Part shown: one piece after another, positions 56,592 through 64,000 of the stretch
Position numbering within the stretch: position 1 is the stretch's first letter
Layout of the letters: each line of letters begins with the position of its first letter
Notes under the pieces: model-generated
What the model was told of the DNA's origin: nothing
The model's database searches: none
What the model saw: the letters and a program-made list of their open reading frames with translations, nothing else
Translations under genes and position numbers: made by a program
From: JAICMB01 sp963838885
Lineage (GTDB): Bacteria; Acidobacteriota; Terriglobia; Bryobacterales; Bryobacteraceae
Reading direction: 5' to 3'
DNA: 64,000 nt
NCBI GenBank assembly: GCA_963838885.1
Contig: CAWITB010000006.1
Coordinates: 62,001 to 126,000 of the forward strand

Positions 56592-58733
56592 ATGCATAAA
56601 TCCATAGCTTTTGCGTGCGCGGCTCTGCTGGCGCCATGCTTTGCGCAAGAAGCGCAAAATCCCGCAGCGAAAACCCAAATCGCAAAGCAAAGCCCGCCGC
56701 CGCCCGGTCCCGCGCGCCCGTTCCTCTTTCCGAAATACGAAACTAAAAAGCTTGCGAACGGCTTGACGATCTTCGCGATCGAGGATCACCGCGAGCCTCT
56801 CGTCTCATACCGCCTCGAGATCGCGACCGCCGGCGCCAGCGCCGCCGAAGCTTCGAAAGCGGGCCTCGCCACCATGACGGCCGAGCTCTTGCGCCAAGGC
56901 ACTAAAACCCGCACCGCCCAACAGATCGCCACAACCATCGATTCGAGCGGGGGCAGCCTCGGCACAAGCGCCAGTTCCGATACCGCCTCGGCGGAATGCA
57001 CCATGATGAAATCCAGCGCCGCGCTCGGCCTGGATCTGCTCTCCGATGTAATCGTAAATCCATCGTTTCCGCAGGCGGAGGTCGACCGTTTGATGCGCCA
57101 GACCCTCTCCGGTCTACAGGTGGCCTATAACAACCCGCAGTCGTTAGCCGAGTTCCTCGCGCGCCGCGCCGTGTTTGGAAACCACCCCTACGGAATGCCG
57201 GTCGGCGGCAGTCCCGATACGGTCCGCAAGCTGAAACGCGACGACATCGTGGCGTTCTACCAGGCCCATTACGCGCCTACTTACGCCTATCTCGCCATCT
57301 CCGGCGACCTCCGGCCCGCCGAGGCGTTCGCCATGGCTGAAAAGTATCTGGGCAACTGGAAGGGGACCGCGGCCGCGCCCGCAACCATGGCTCCGCAGGC
57401 CTCCAACGGCCGCCGCATCATTATCATCGACAAGCCCGATGCCGTCCAGACGCAGTACCGTATTATGCAAGTCGCGATTCCACGCAACGACCCCGATTAC
57501 ATCCCTCTGCAAGTCGCCAATCAGATTTTCGGCGGCAGCTTCAACAGCCGCTTGAATATGAAGCTCCGCGCCAACGAAGGCCTCACTTACGGCGCCTCCA
57601 GCGCTCTTGAAAGCATGCGCCAGACCGGCGTCTTCGCCGCGCGGAGTTTCAGCCGCACCGATAAGACCGCCACCGCGGTCAAAATGATGGCCGATCTGCT
57701 CGCGGATTATCGCGAACATCCCGTAACGGAAGCCGAGCTCAATTCCGCCAAGGCTTATCTCGCCGGCTCCTTCGTGCTGGGCATCGAAACGCCCGCGCAG
57801 GTCGCGCAACGCGTGCTCTCCCTCGCTGTCAACGGCCTTCCCCCGGACTACTGGAACACCTACCGCGATAAGATCCTCGCGACCACCGCCGATCAGGTCA
57901 CCGCCGCCGTCCAGCGCCACCTCACGCCCGCCAACATGGACATAGTCGCCGTCGGCAACGCCTCGCAATTCTCGAAGGACCTCGGCGCCCTCGGTACGGT
58001 CGATGTGATCCCGCTCGCCGATTTCGACGTGACCGCCGCCAACCTCCGCCGCGCCCGCGAACCCACTCCCGTCGCAACCGGCGAGACTAAAGCTCGCGGC
58101 GCCAAGCTCTTCGAAGAGGCCCTTGAGGCCGTCGGCGGCAAGACGGCACTCGATGGGGTCAAAGACATCGAATCGAAAGGCCCCATGGCCATCAGCATGG
58201 GAGGCCAAAGCATCAAGGCCGATATCGACGAAGTCGTCCTCTTTCCCGACAAGTACAAATCGTCGATCACGCTTCCGATGATGACCATCGTGCAAGCCTA
58301 TGACGGCAAGGGCATGTGGGTGCAGCAAGGCCCCCAAACTCGCGAGGCCCCCGCGGCCATGACCAAGGAGGCGGAGCGCGACCTTCTACTGGTCGGCTCC
58401 GTAGGACTCCTGCGCGCCGCCGCCGAGGGCAAAGCCGATCTGGTCGCGACTGGCGATAATTCCGCAGTCTGGACGATGGGCGACAACAAAGTCACCGTGG
58501 CGTTCGATCCCTCCTCCAAGCGCATCGCCAAGCTATCCTATCGCGGCATCAGCTTCCAGGGTCCCGCCGACATGGACGTCGAATGCAGCGACTACCGCCA
58601 ATCCGGCGGCATTTATCTGCCCTTCCACGAAACTCTCTATGCCAACGGCCAGAAGTTCGCGGATCGCGATTATACGGAAAGAAAAATCAACGTCGGGATA
58701 AGCCCCGAGATCTTCGCCAAGCCCGCGAAATAG
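56592..58733 (+). CDS. M16-family protein lacking the zinc motif, with C-terminal LolA-like domain
   Basis: 713 aa with a signal peptide (MHKSIAFACAALLAPCFAQ) and a proline-rich linker. The two M16 lobes occupy residues 45-480. Where HxxEH should be, GLATMTAELLRQGTKT is found, so there is no zinc site. The YGASSALESMRQTGVFAARS region of inactive M16 partners is present. From about residue 510, ALEAVGGKTALDGVKDIESK begins an added beta domain like LolA/outer-membrane sorting proteins, to the end. Together with the upstream active subunit it probably forms a periplasmic heterodimer. Confidence 0.9.
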   Translation: MHKSIAFACAALLAPCFAQEAQNPAAKTQIAKQSPPPPGPARPFLFPKYETKKLANGLTIFAIEDHREPLVSYRLEIATAGASAAEASKAGLATMTAELLRQGTKTRTAQQIATTIDSSGGSLGTSASSDTASAECTMMKSSAALGLDLLSDVIVNPSFPQAEVDRLMRQTLSGLQVAYNNPQSLAEFLARRAVFGNHPYGMPVGGSPDTVRKLKRDDIVAFYQAHYAPTYAYLAISGDLRPAEAFAMAEKYLGNWKGTAAAPATMAPQASNGRRIIIIDKPDAVQTQYRIMQVAIPRNDPDYIPLQVANQIFGGSFNSRLNMKLRANEGLTYGASSALESMRQTGVFAARSFSRTDKTATAVKMMADLLADYREHPVTEAELNSAKAYLAGSFVLGIETPAQVAQRVLSLAVNGLPPDYWNTYRDKILATTADQVTAAVQRHLTPANMDIVAVGNASQFSKDLGALGTVDVIPLADFDVTAANLRRAREPTPVATGETKARGAKLFEEALEAVGGKTALDGVKDIESKGPMAISMGGQSIKADIDEVVLFPDKYKSSITLPMMTIVQAYDGKGMWVQQGPQTREAPAAMTKEAERDLLLVGSVGLLRAAAEGKADLVATGDNSAVWTMGDNKVTVAFDPSSKRIAKLSYRGISFQGPADMDVECSDYRQSGGIYLPFHETLYANGQKFADRDYTERKINVGISPEIFAKPAK

Positions 58734-58736
58734 GTT

Positions 58737-59622
58737 TCAGGGGCGGGCGACGCGAATCGTGAACTCGCCCTCCTCATCGACGACGCTATAATCCGGTGGC
58801 GGCTGAAACAGAGAGGGGTCGGGTTCGGCACGGCTGATGTTGATGAGCTTGGTGATCGACTCGCCATTGCGTGGGTCGTCGTTCTTGGACAAGACCGTGA
58901 TCCGCAGATCGGGCGCAGTCCAGATCTCAGTTGTGCCGACCAAGGGGCGGTCATTGCCCTGACTGCCGACCGGCCAAGTCCTGGTCATTCTCCGCCCCTC
59001 GGCTACGACGCCCTCGATTGTTTGCGAGCCCAGAGATTCGGATGTTGTCTCGGGCCGCACCATGTTGGCGCCCGGCGCGGCCGAAGCAGCGGCCGCTTGC
59101 GGGGCCGGGGACGACGCCGATAAGCGACCGGAGACGACCCCGCCTCCTCCGGACGCGACTCCAGCCTCCGGAGCCGCCTCCGCCAAAGCCGGAGGCGCGC
59201 GCGGCGCCTGCGGGCAGCAACTTCGCGCGATGCGCGACCTTGTTCACCGTATCCAAAGTGTATGAATACCCGGCCACAGGATCGCGAATCTCAATAAGGA
59301 TTACGCCGGAGTCATTCCCGCTCATCCCCGGCATAAACAGGAATGGGCGCTCGACGCGCGTGCGGCCCGACGAATCGCGGTACATCGTCTCATGGCGCCG
59401 CTGCGGCTGAACAATATGCGTTCCATCGCTCAACGTCTGGGTGTGCTCTGAGATCTGCTCCGCCGAGTACGGGGCGCCGGCTATTACCGGCCCGGCAAAC
59501 CCTCCGGCCCGGAACGTGGCCGACATTTCCCCCGGCCCATTCCTCATGCTGACCATGTTTTGCGCTGCAACGGCGCATACAAGCGCCGCTGCCGCGATAA
59601 CGATAGAAAACGTGTGTTGCAT
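58737..59622 (-). pseudogene. Secreted hypothetical protein with one frameshift
   Basis: Starts at 59622 or 59628 with a signal peptide (MQHTFSIVIAAAALVCAVAA). The N-terminal half (HETMYRDSSGRTRVERPF, VILIEIRDPVAGYSYTLDTV) reads to about 59185, where the frame changes inside a Gly/Ala-rich linker. The second half (NMVRPETTSESLGSQTIEGV, EIWTAPDLRITVLSKNDDPR, NISRAEPDPSLFQPPPDYSV) continues to 58737. The pattern is common in Acidobacteriota but unnamed. It may be a real pseudogene or a base-call error in GC-rich sequence. Confidence 0.75.
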
Positions 59623-59775
59623 CCTCATACCGATCCTCTCCCCACGATTCTAAGCCACATCGCTCCCGAAAACGAGTCCTTTTACATTGCGGAAACCTAC
59701 TTAGCTGGATTGCGTCCAAAAGTGGGCGCGATAGACTTTAATTTAAGCGCCGGAGGAAATGCCGTACCCTGAAAA

Positions 59776-60054
59776 ATGCCCTGCTTACTGGTAGTTCTCA
59801 TCGCGTTCTTTCCGCGTGTTGTCCTGATCCTGATGTGGCTGACAGGCTATCTCGGCCGCGCCTTTCACCACGGGATCATAGTGCCGGTGTTGGGCTTCAT
59901 ATTCCTGCCGCTCACGACCATCGTGTATGCCTGGGAGATCAACAACGCGCTGCCGTTGGCGGGCATCAATCTGCTATGGCTCGTGATCGCGGCCCTTATC
60001 GATATTTCCGGTTGGGGCGGCGGAGGCGTTCACGCGCGACGGCGTTATTACTAA
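59776..60054 (+). CDS. Small membrane protein
   Basis: 92 aa with two or three membrane helices (LLVVLIAFFPRVVLILMWL, IVPVLGFIFLPLTTIVYAW, LPLAGINLLWLVIAALIDI) and a C-terminus GWGGGGVHARRRYY. Its family is not recognised, but similar short proteins occur widely in Acidobacteriota and Actinobacteria. It is 3 bp before yajQ and is probably co-transcribed with it. Confidence 0.75.
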   Translation: MPCLLVVLIAFFPRVVLILMWLTGYLGRAFHHGIIVPVLGFIFLPLTTIVYAWEINNALPLAGINLLWLVIAALIDISGWGGGGVHARRRYY

Positions 60055-60057
60055 GAG

Positions 60058-60558
60058 ATGCCCGAAAACACGTTTGACGTCGTTTCGAAAATCGAAATGC
60101 CGGAGGTTGTCAATTCCATCCAGCAGGCCATCAAGGAAATCCAGACGCGCTTCGATCTGAAGGATTCCAAGTCCGAAATCATACTGAATGAGAAGGACAA
60201 CAAGATTACGCTCGCAAGCGCGGATGAGTTCAAGCTGAAGGCCGTCACGGAAGTGCTGCAGCAGAAGCTGGTGAAGCGCAAGGTTCCGCTCAAGAATTTC
60301 ACTTACGGCGCGGTGCAGCCCGCCGCCGGGTCCACCGTGCGGCAGGAGATTTCTCTACAGCAAGGCATTCCGATCGAGAAAGCCCGCGAGATCGTCAAGG
60401 CCATCAAGGACAGCAAGAAGAAAGCGCAGGCCTCCATCCAGGGCGATTTCGTGCGCGTTTCAAGCAAGGATCGCGATACTCTCCAAGAAGTTATTGCGCT
60501 GCTGCGCGGGCGCGATTTCGGATTGGACGTGCAGTTCACCAACTATCGCTCGGTGTGA
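60058..60558 (+). CDS. yajQ: YajQ-family nucleotide-binding protein
   Basis: 166 aa, full length. It starts NTFDVVSKIEMPEVVNSIQQ, with RFDLKDSKSEI, AKAIK-type helices and the C-terminal RDTLQEVIALLRGRDFGLDV. YajQ-like proteins bind cyclic-di-GMP or RNA. The 1-bp overlap TGATG with the next start couples its translation to the alpha/beta hydrolase. Confidence 0.96.
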   Translation: MPENTFDVVSKIEMPEVVNSIQQAIKEIQTRFDLKDSKSEIILNEKDNKITLASADEFKLKAVTEVLQQKLVKRKVPLKNFTYGAVQPAAGSTVRQEISLQQGIPIEKAREIVKAIKDSKKKAQASIQGDFVRVSSKDRDTLQEVIALLRGRDFGLDVQFTNYRSV

Positions 60559-61193
60559 TGCCGCGCAAAATCGAATCCTTGATGCTGGCCGGACCGGCCG
60601 GCAAACTCGAGGCGGTGCTCGAAGAGCCGGAAGAAGGCGAGCCGCGCGAAGCGTTTCTAGTCTGCCATCCTCACCCGCGGCACGGCGGCACCATGCACAA
60701 CAAAGTAGTCTATCGCCTCGCCCGCGGATTGCGCCGCGCCGGAGCCGTCGTCCTGCGATTCAATTTTCGCGGCGTCAACTTGAGCGAAGGCGTCTACGAC
60801 CAAGGCGTGGGCGAAATTCAAGACGCGCACGCAGCGCTCCAATTCCTGCGTGCGCGCTTTCCGGCTTTACCTTTTTCGCTGGCCGGATTTTCCTTCGGGT
60901 CGCGCATCGTTCTGAAGCTCGGTTGCGATCTCGCGACCCCGGCGCGCCTTATCGCCGTGGGCGTGCCCTCTGCCCAGGCCGAGATCGCCGGGCTGGGCGA
61001 TTGCCCGCTGCGGCGCATTTTCATCCAGAGCACCAGCGACGAATTCGGTCCGCGTCCCGCCATGGAGGCCTATTTCGAGCGCCTGCAAGGCCCCAAAGAG
61101 CTTATTTGGGTCGAAGCCGCGGACCATTTTTTCGCGGGGGCGCTGCCGCAATTCGAAGAAGCTGTATTCCGTGTTGGCGAGGATCGCCGCTGA
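60558..61193 (+). CDS. Alpha/beta hydrolase (dienelactone-hydrolase/CocE-like group)
   Basis: 211 aa from the ATG at 60558. The nucleophile elbow GFSFGSRIVLKLG carries the serine near residue 115. HPHPRHGGTMHNKVVYRLAR gives the oxyanion-hole strand and NFRGVNLSEGVYDQGVGEI is typical of this family. A final histidine is seen in EAADHFFAG near 194. The substrate is unknown. Confidence 0.9.
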   Translation: MPRKIESLMLAGPAGKLEAVLEEPEEGEPREAFLVCHPHPRHGGTMHNKVVYRLARGLRRAGAVVLRFNFRGVNLSEGVYDQGVGEIQDAHAALQFLRARFPALPFSLAGFSFGSRIVLKLGCDLATPARLIAVGVPSAQAEIAGLGDCPLRRIFIQSTSDEFGPRPAMEAYFERLQGPKELIWVEAADHFFAGALPQFEEAVFRVGEDRR

Positions 61194-61551
61194 AGAAGGG
61201 ATCAGGACAGAATAGCAGCGCCAGATCCGCGGGCCGACGTCGATGCGCTGACCCAGTCCGCGGATGCGGCGCTGTTCCGGGCCAAAGTGATCCGCCAAGA
61301 GGTGAATGGTTGGCCGCCTGCTACCGCTTCTGGGCGAACCTTCCGCCAGCCAACCGTAGCCGAAGCCAGTTTCGTTCATGTAGATCTGGAAGATCCCAGC
61401 GGCTAGACCCGTTGCCGTGAACGGCGCCACCGTCGGGGACGGCAAAACGAATCGGCAAAGTTGCTCGCGGGAAGCGTCAGCAGCACGTACGGCGGAATCG
61501 TGAATGTTGCCGCGCCGCCCGCGCGAAAGAGATGTTCGCGGGCCCAGTCTT
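61194..61551. other. Gene-poor stretch with scraps of a secreted-type protein
   Basis: On the minus strand, readable pieces after the TOTE-like remnant change frame: ANISFARAGGAATFTIPPYV, LLTLPASNFADSF and PTVAPFTATGLAAGIFQIYM. They could belong to one decayed extracellular protein joined to the TOTE remnant at about 61552. I cannot name a family. Confidence 0.35.
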
Positions 61552-62010
61552 AAGAAGCAGCGGATAAATGCCGATGGTCTGCTTCCCTTCGAAGTGCTGC
61601 CGCAGAACATCATCGGTCAGAGGCAACAGTTTCCTGGTCTTCTGGTCCACCTTCTTCCGGAGGGCTACGTTTGTGGAAAGGACCGCCTTCCAGTCGCGGA
61701 TAGAGACTGGGGCATAGCCCACTCGCCACTCTTGAATCGCATGCGCAGTGCATAAACATCTTCCCGTCCGCGGAACAGACCACGGAACAAGGCGATCTTG
61801 GCGTCCTTACCTGCGTGCTCATCGACACCAGCATCTTGTGCATCCGGCCTGGCCTCGGGTGACAAGCCATGCTTCGGCTGCGCCGGTATCGTGATCCCGT
61901 GTTCAACAAGGAGCCGACGAAGCGCGGCGTTCTCCTCTTTCAGACGCAAATAATCTTCGAGGGCCCTCTCCAGATCACGCCTTTTAGGATCCTGATCGTC
62001 CAAGCTCAGC
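61552..62010 (-). pseudogene. Remnant of a TOTE conflict system primase (AEP) protein
   Basis: Two minus-strand frames join into one sequence. The N-terminal coiled part DLERALEDYLRLKEENAALR and RLLVEHGITIP leads to KIALFRGLFRGREDVYALR, then after a frame change near 61720 GYAPVSIRDWKAV, RKLLPLTDDVLRQHFEGKQ and TIGIYPLLL. That order (SKIALFRxLFRGREDVYxxR, then PLTDEVIxxHLxGxxTIGxYPLLLDE) is the start of the archaeo-eukaryotic primase domain of TOTE conflict-system proteins. It stops right where the catalytic acidic residues should follow; a different sequence is joined at about 61552. The helicase part is missing. It lies near a recombinase tail. Confidence 0.65.
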
Positions 62011-62181
62011 TCCGTCCTCCACCTTTCGTGATGTGCTCGAAGATCCGCGCCATGCGCAGCATTGTTTACGGCGAAGGCGTCTATGATGCGTCGCGCATCA
62101 CGTTTGGGGCCAGATAGGCGTGCGGCGATTCCGGCAAATTGGGCGAAAGGGCGAGCATACTTCCATGCTGGCGCAACTGGG
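62011..62181. other. Stretch between the TOTE-like and recombinase remnants
   Basis: The frame of the TOTE remnant stays open to 62216 but reads as low-information arginine-rich sequence. No gene can be supported. Confidence 0.4.
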
Positions 62182-62274
62182 TCAGCGTTCACCGGTGGAC
62201 CGGCGCAGACAGGCATTTGAATGACAAACTCTCATGATCCGTAGGTATCGCTGAGTTGTTGAAATAGAGAGAAA
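62182..62274 (-). pseudogene. C-terminal scrap of a tyrosine recombinase/integrase
   Basis: Reads FLSISTTQRYLRIMRVCH on the minus strand, resembling the catalytic end of tyrosine recombinases (GHSSISTTQRYLH, with the active tyrosine in QRY). The preceding helix and the rest of the catalytic residues are missing. The match is short and therefore uncertain. Confidence 0.4.
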
Positions 62275-62528
62275 TCGCAGGTTCTTGACGAGAGCGGAGA
62301 ACACGATTCCGCGTAGAGCGAAAGCTCTGCCGAGATTCGGCCGATCGCGAGCGCTCTCGAAACCGTCCGGCCGAGGCCGCGTTGAGACAGCGATACCCGC
62401 CGCTACGCGCCTCCCGAACAACGCACCATCTACGAGGGCAGCCTGCTTGGACGTGCAGGCGATCGTCTGTGACGTCACTCTTGATGGCGCGCTCCAGCAG
62501 ACCGCCGCCGCTCCCCCAGCCGACCGCC

Positions 62529-62660
62529 GAGATCTTCGCCTCCATCACGCACCAGTTCACGGAAAGCCACCTAATCACCATTCGCTTCAATTTCAACCAT
62601 TCCGCGGCGCAAAATCGAGCCGTGGGCGACCTTGTCCTGCCAGAGGCGGCGCCAATGTCC
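62529..62660 (+). pseudogene. Possible scrap of a TonB-dependent receptor, inverted
   Basis: On the plus strand, FASITHQFTESHLITIRFN, FNHSAAQNRAVGDLVLPEAA resembles barrel strands of acidobacterial Oar-like receptors. It faces the opposite way to the receptor at 63025-64000. Only about 40 residues are convincing. Confidence 0.3.
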
Positions 62661-63024
62661 GGGACCGGGAAGACGAAGCCCATTGGGCTGCTGGCGGCTG
62701 AAGACAGTGCGAAACTGATTGAGCAAGGTTGGCGCAGGCGTAGTGGCATCGTCTTATCGCTCGGACCCCCTTTGCGGGTGGCGGCAGGCATCGCGACCGG
62801 CTGCAAGCTGAAAACCACATGACCTGAACGAGATTATAACCGGGGTCGCCGAGGAAAACATAACGTCCGCGCCGGAATCAGAATACGTCTGCCCCGCCGG
62901 TCATCGCGCGCTGATTGTCTCCGAAGTCTTGCACGACTCCAAACCAGTGGACGCGGTCTCGATGAATCGTGGAAAGACTTGTTCGTCGAAACGACAATTC
63001 CCTCGCGGGCGGGGCGCTCCAGAA
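62661..63024. other. Gene-poor stretch before the receptor end
   Basis: No gene, RNA or repeat can be supported. It follows the receptor stop on the minus strand and continues the scrambled region. Confidence 0.4.
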
Positions 63025-64000
63025 CTAGAACACAAGTCTGAGCGCAAGCTGAGCGATGCGGGGATTTAGCGCGCCTGTCACTTGGCCGAAGGTAGCGGAA
63101 CCAACCACCGTTCCCACGCTGCTAAATTGCGTGTGGTTGAACAGATTAAAGAATTCTCCCCGAAACTGCAAGGACACGTTCTCCCGTAACTGCGTCATCT
63201 TGCTGATCGAGGTATCCCAGTCATTAATGCCGGGCCCTCGTACCAGATTCCGTCCGGCGTTCCCGAACGTCCCCGCAGCGGGCAAAGCAAAGGCGCTGGT
63301 CGTGAACCACTGCGATATTGTCGCAAGCCGCTGCAGCGGCCCCACTATGTTGGGGCGCTCACTGCCGGGATCGCCGGTCCCGGCGTTATCGCCGGGAATG
63401 GTGATGTTCAACGGATTCCCCGATTCAAAATTGGCGATTGCCGATACTTGCCAGCCACGGAGCAGGCGCCGCTCCCAAGCCCTCGCGTTGGCGCGGAACG
63501 GCAGCTCCCAAACAAAGCTCGAAATCCAAACGTGCGTGCGGTCAAAGCTGGAAAGCGCCCACTCCGGGCGCGAAGCAGCGTAGGAGTTGATGGGCGTCAC
63601 GTTATCGTCCATCGATTTGCTGTACGTGTAGGCGCTTTGAACCGAAAAGCCATGACCGAATCGTTTTACGACCGAGACCTGCAGCGAGTTATATAAAGAG
63701 TTCGCATTCGTCTCGTAATTGTTTATGGCGCTAAAGCCCGGGTAGGGGCGAACCGCGTTGGCGCTGACCGCGCCGCTCGCGACCGCAACGTTGGCCAGCG
63801 GCTGGTTGACATCGATTGTGCGCACTAAATGGATCCCGCGCGATCCAACATAACCAACGTCCAGCAAAAACTCCCCCGGTAACTGCCGCTGAACATCGAG
63901 CGACCATTTCTGGATGTACGGCACTTGCCAGGGCGAATAAAAGTTACTGAGCGTTATCGGAAGAATCTCCAAATTGCCGGCCGTAGGGGCGCTGAAGCTC
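63025..64000 (-). CDS. C-terminal part of an Oar-like TonB-dependent receptor, cut by the window edge
   Basis: At least 325 residues of the C-terminal barrel; the frame is open to position 64000 and the N-terminus lies outside. Typical strings are WSLDVQRQLPGEFLLDVGYV, GSRGIHLVRTIDVNQPLANV, SAYTYSKSMDD, DRTHVWISSFVWELPF, GNAGRNLVRGPGINDWDTSI and QFRGEFFNLFNHTQF, all familiar from acidobacterial Oar-like outer-membrane proteins. The final residues ALRLVF end in phenylalanine, as needed for barrel insertion. These proteins probably take up polymers, and this one has no visible partner gene in the window. Confidence 0.93.
   Translation of the reverse strand, partial: SFSAPTAGNLEILPITLSNFYSPWQVPYIQKWSLDVQRQLPGEFLLDVGYVGSRGIHLVRTIDVNQPLANVAVASGAVSANAVRPYPGFSAINNYETNANSLYNSLQVSVVKRFGHGFSVQSAYTYSKSMDDNVTPINSYAASRPEWALSSFDRTHVWISSFVWELPFRANARAWERRLLRGWQVSAIANFESGNPLNITIPGDNAGTGDPGSERPNIVGPLQRLATISQWFTTSAFALPAAGTFGNAGRNLVRGPGINDWDTSISKMTQLRENVSLQFRGEFFNLFNHTQFSSVGTVVGSATFGQVTGALNPRIAQLALRLVF

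Noticed and set aside
57144..58337. 397-codon minus-strand open frame
   Set aside because: Antisense of the inactive M16 gene; composition (Gly/Val-rich) typical of a GC-rich shadow.

Overview
The window looks like an acidobacterial chromosome, most likely of the Bryobacterales/Solibacterales group. GC is high, roughly 60%. Several genes are typical of these soil bacteria: an Oar-like TonB-dependent receptor, a carboxypeptidase-regulatory-domain protein, BNR/sortilin-type propeller proteins, a PEP-CTERM protein, paired M16 peptidases and many small secreted proteins with 'AAQ'-type signal peptides. This placement is inferred from gene content; there is no rRNA marker here. The window also holds the replication origin neighbourhood (dnaA-dnaN-gyrB, with DnaA boxes just upstream of dnaA).

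Layout. 1-4.3 kb: a broken carboxypeptidase-regulatory gene, a molybdenum hydroxylase pair (Tat-exported large subunit plus 2Fe-2S small subunit), and msrB. 4.4-6.5 kb: a PEP-CTERM protein fused tail to tail with a decayed DinB gene, then further decayed reading frames. 6.5-18.8 kb: Uma2, a diheme cytochrome-like protein, an amine oxidase, mfd, pgl, gapA, a creatininase-family hydrolase, efp, selA and an SDR that overlaps a VKOR-like gene. 19.1-20.8 kb: a DUF5131-TcmP pair that looks like an island. 21-32.5 kb: an OPT transporter, an MFS-hemH-hemerythrin cluster, rsmI-SRPBCC, and a four-gene ABC/FtsX/LolA-like/outer-membrane cluster. 32.5-38.7 kb: a DJ-1/PfpI protein, gyrB, dnaN, dnaA (one frameshift), the origin and tRNA-Gly(GCC). 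38.8-46.7 kb: two small proteins, then a glucan cluster: a cyclic-beta-glucan-synthase-like glycosyltransferase lacking the usual C-terminal phosphorylase module, its ABC exporter, and a divergent Tat-exported glucoamylase-family protein. 46.7-60 kb: a BNR propeller protein, a TPR-TonB protein, a frameshifted YihY, an ABC-F ATPase, two decayed PIN-domain genes, an active/inactive M16 pair and small secreted proteins. 60-64 kb: yajQ, an alpha/beta hydrolase, a scrapyard (TOTE-type primase remnant, recombinase tail, receptor scrap) and the C-terminal part of a TonB-dependent receptor.

Frameshifts are clustered. At least six fall in 1-1.26 kb, many in 4.9-6.5 kb and 54.1-55.2 kb, and several in 61.2-62.3 kb. 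Long genes between them are clean, which favours real gene decay at those places. Single shifts also hit dnaA, yihY and one secreted protein; the one in dnaA is hard to reconcile with life and may be an assembly error.

No complete new defence system is visible. The best leads for unusual biology are the glucan synthesis/export cluster, the DUF5131-TcmP pair, the overlapping ABC/LolA-like/outer-membrane cluster, and the TOTE plus recombinase remnants.
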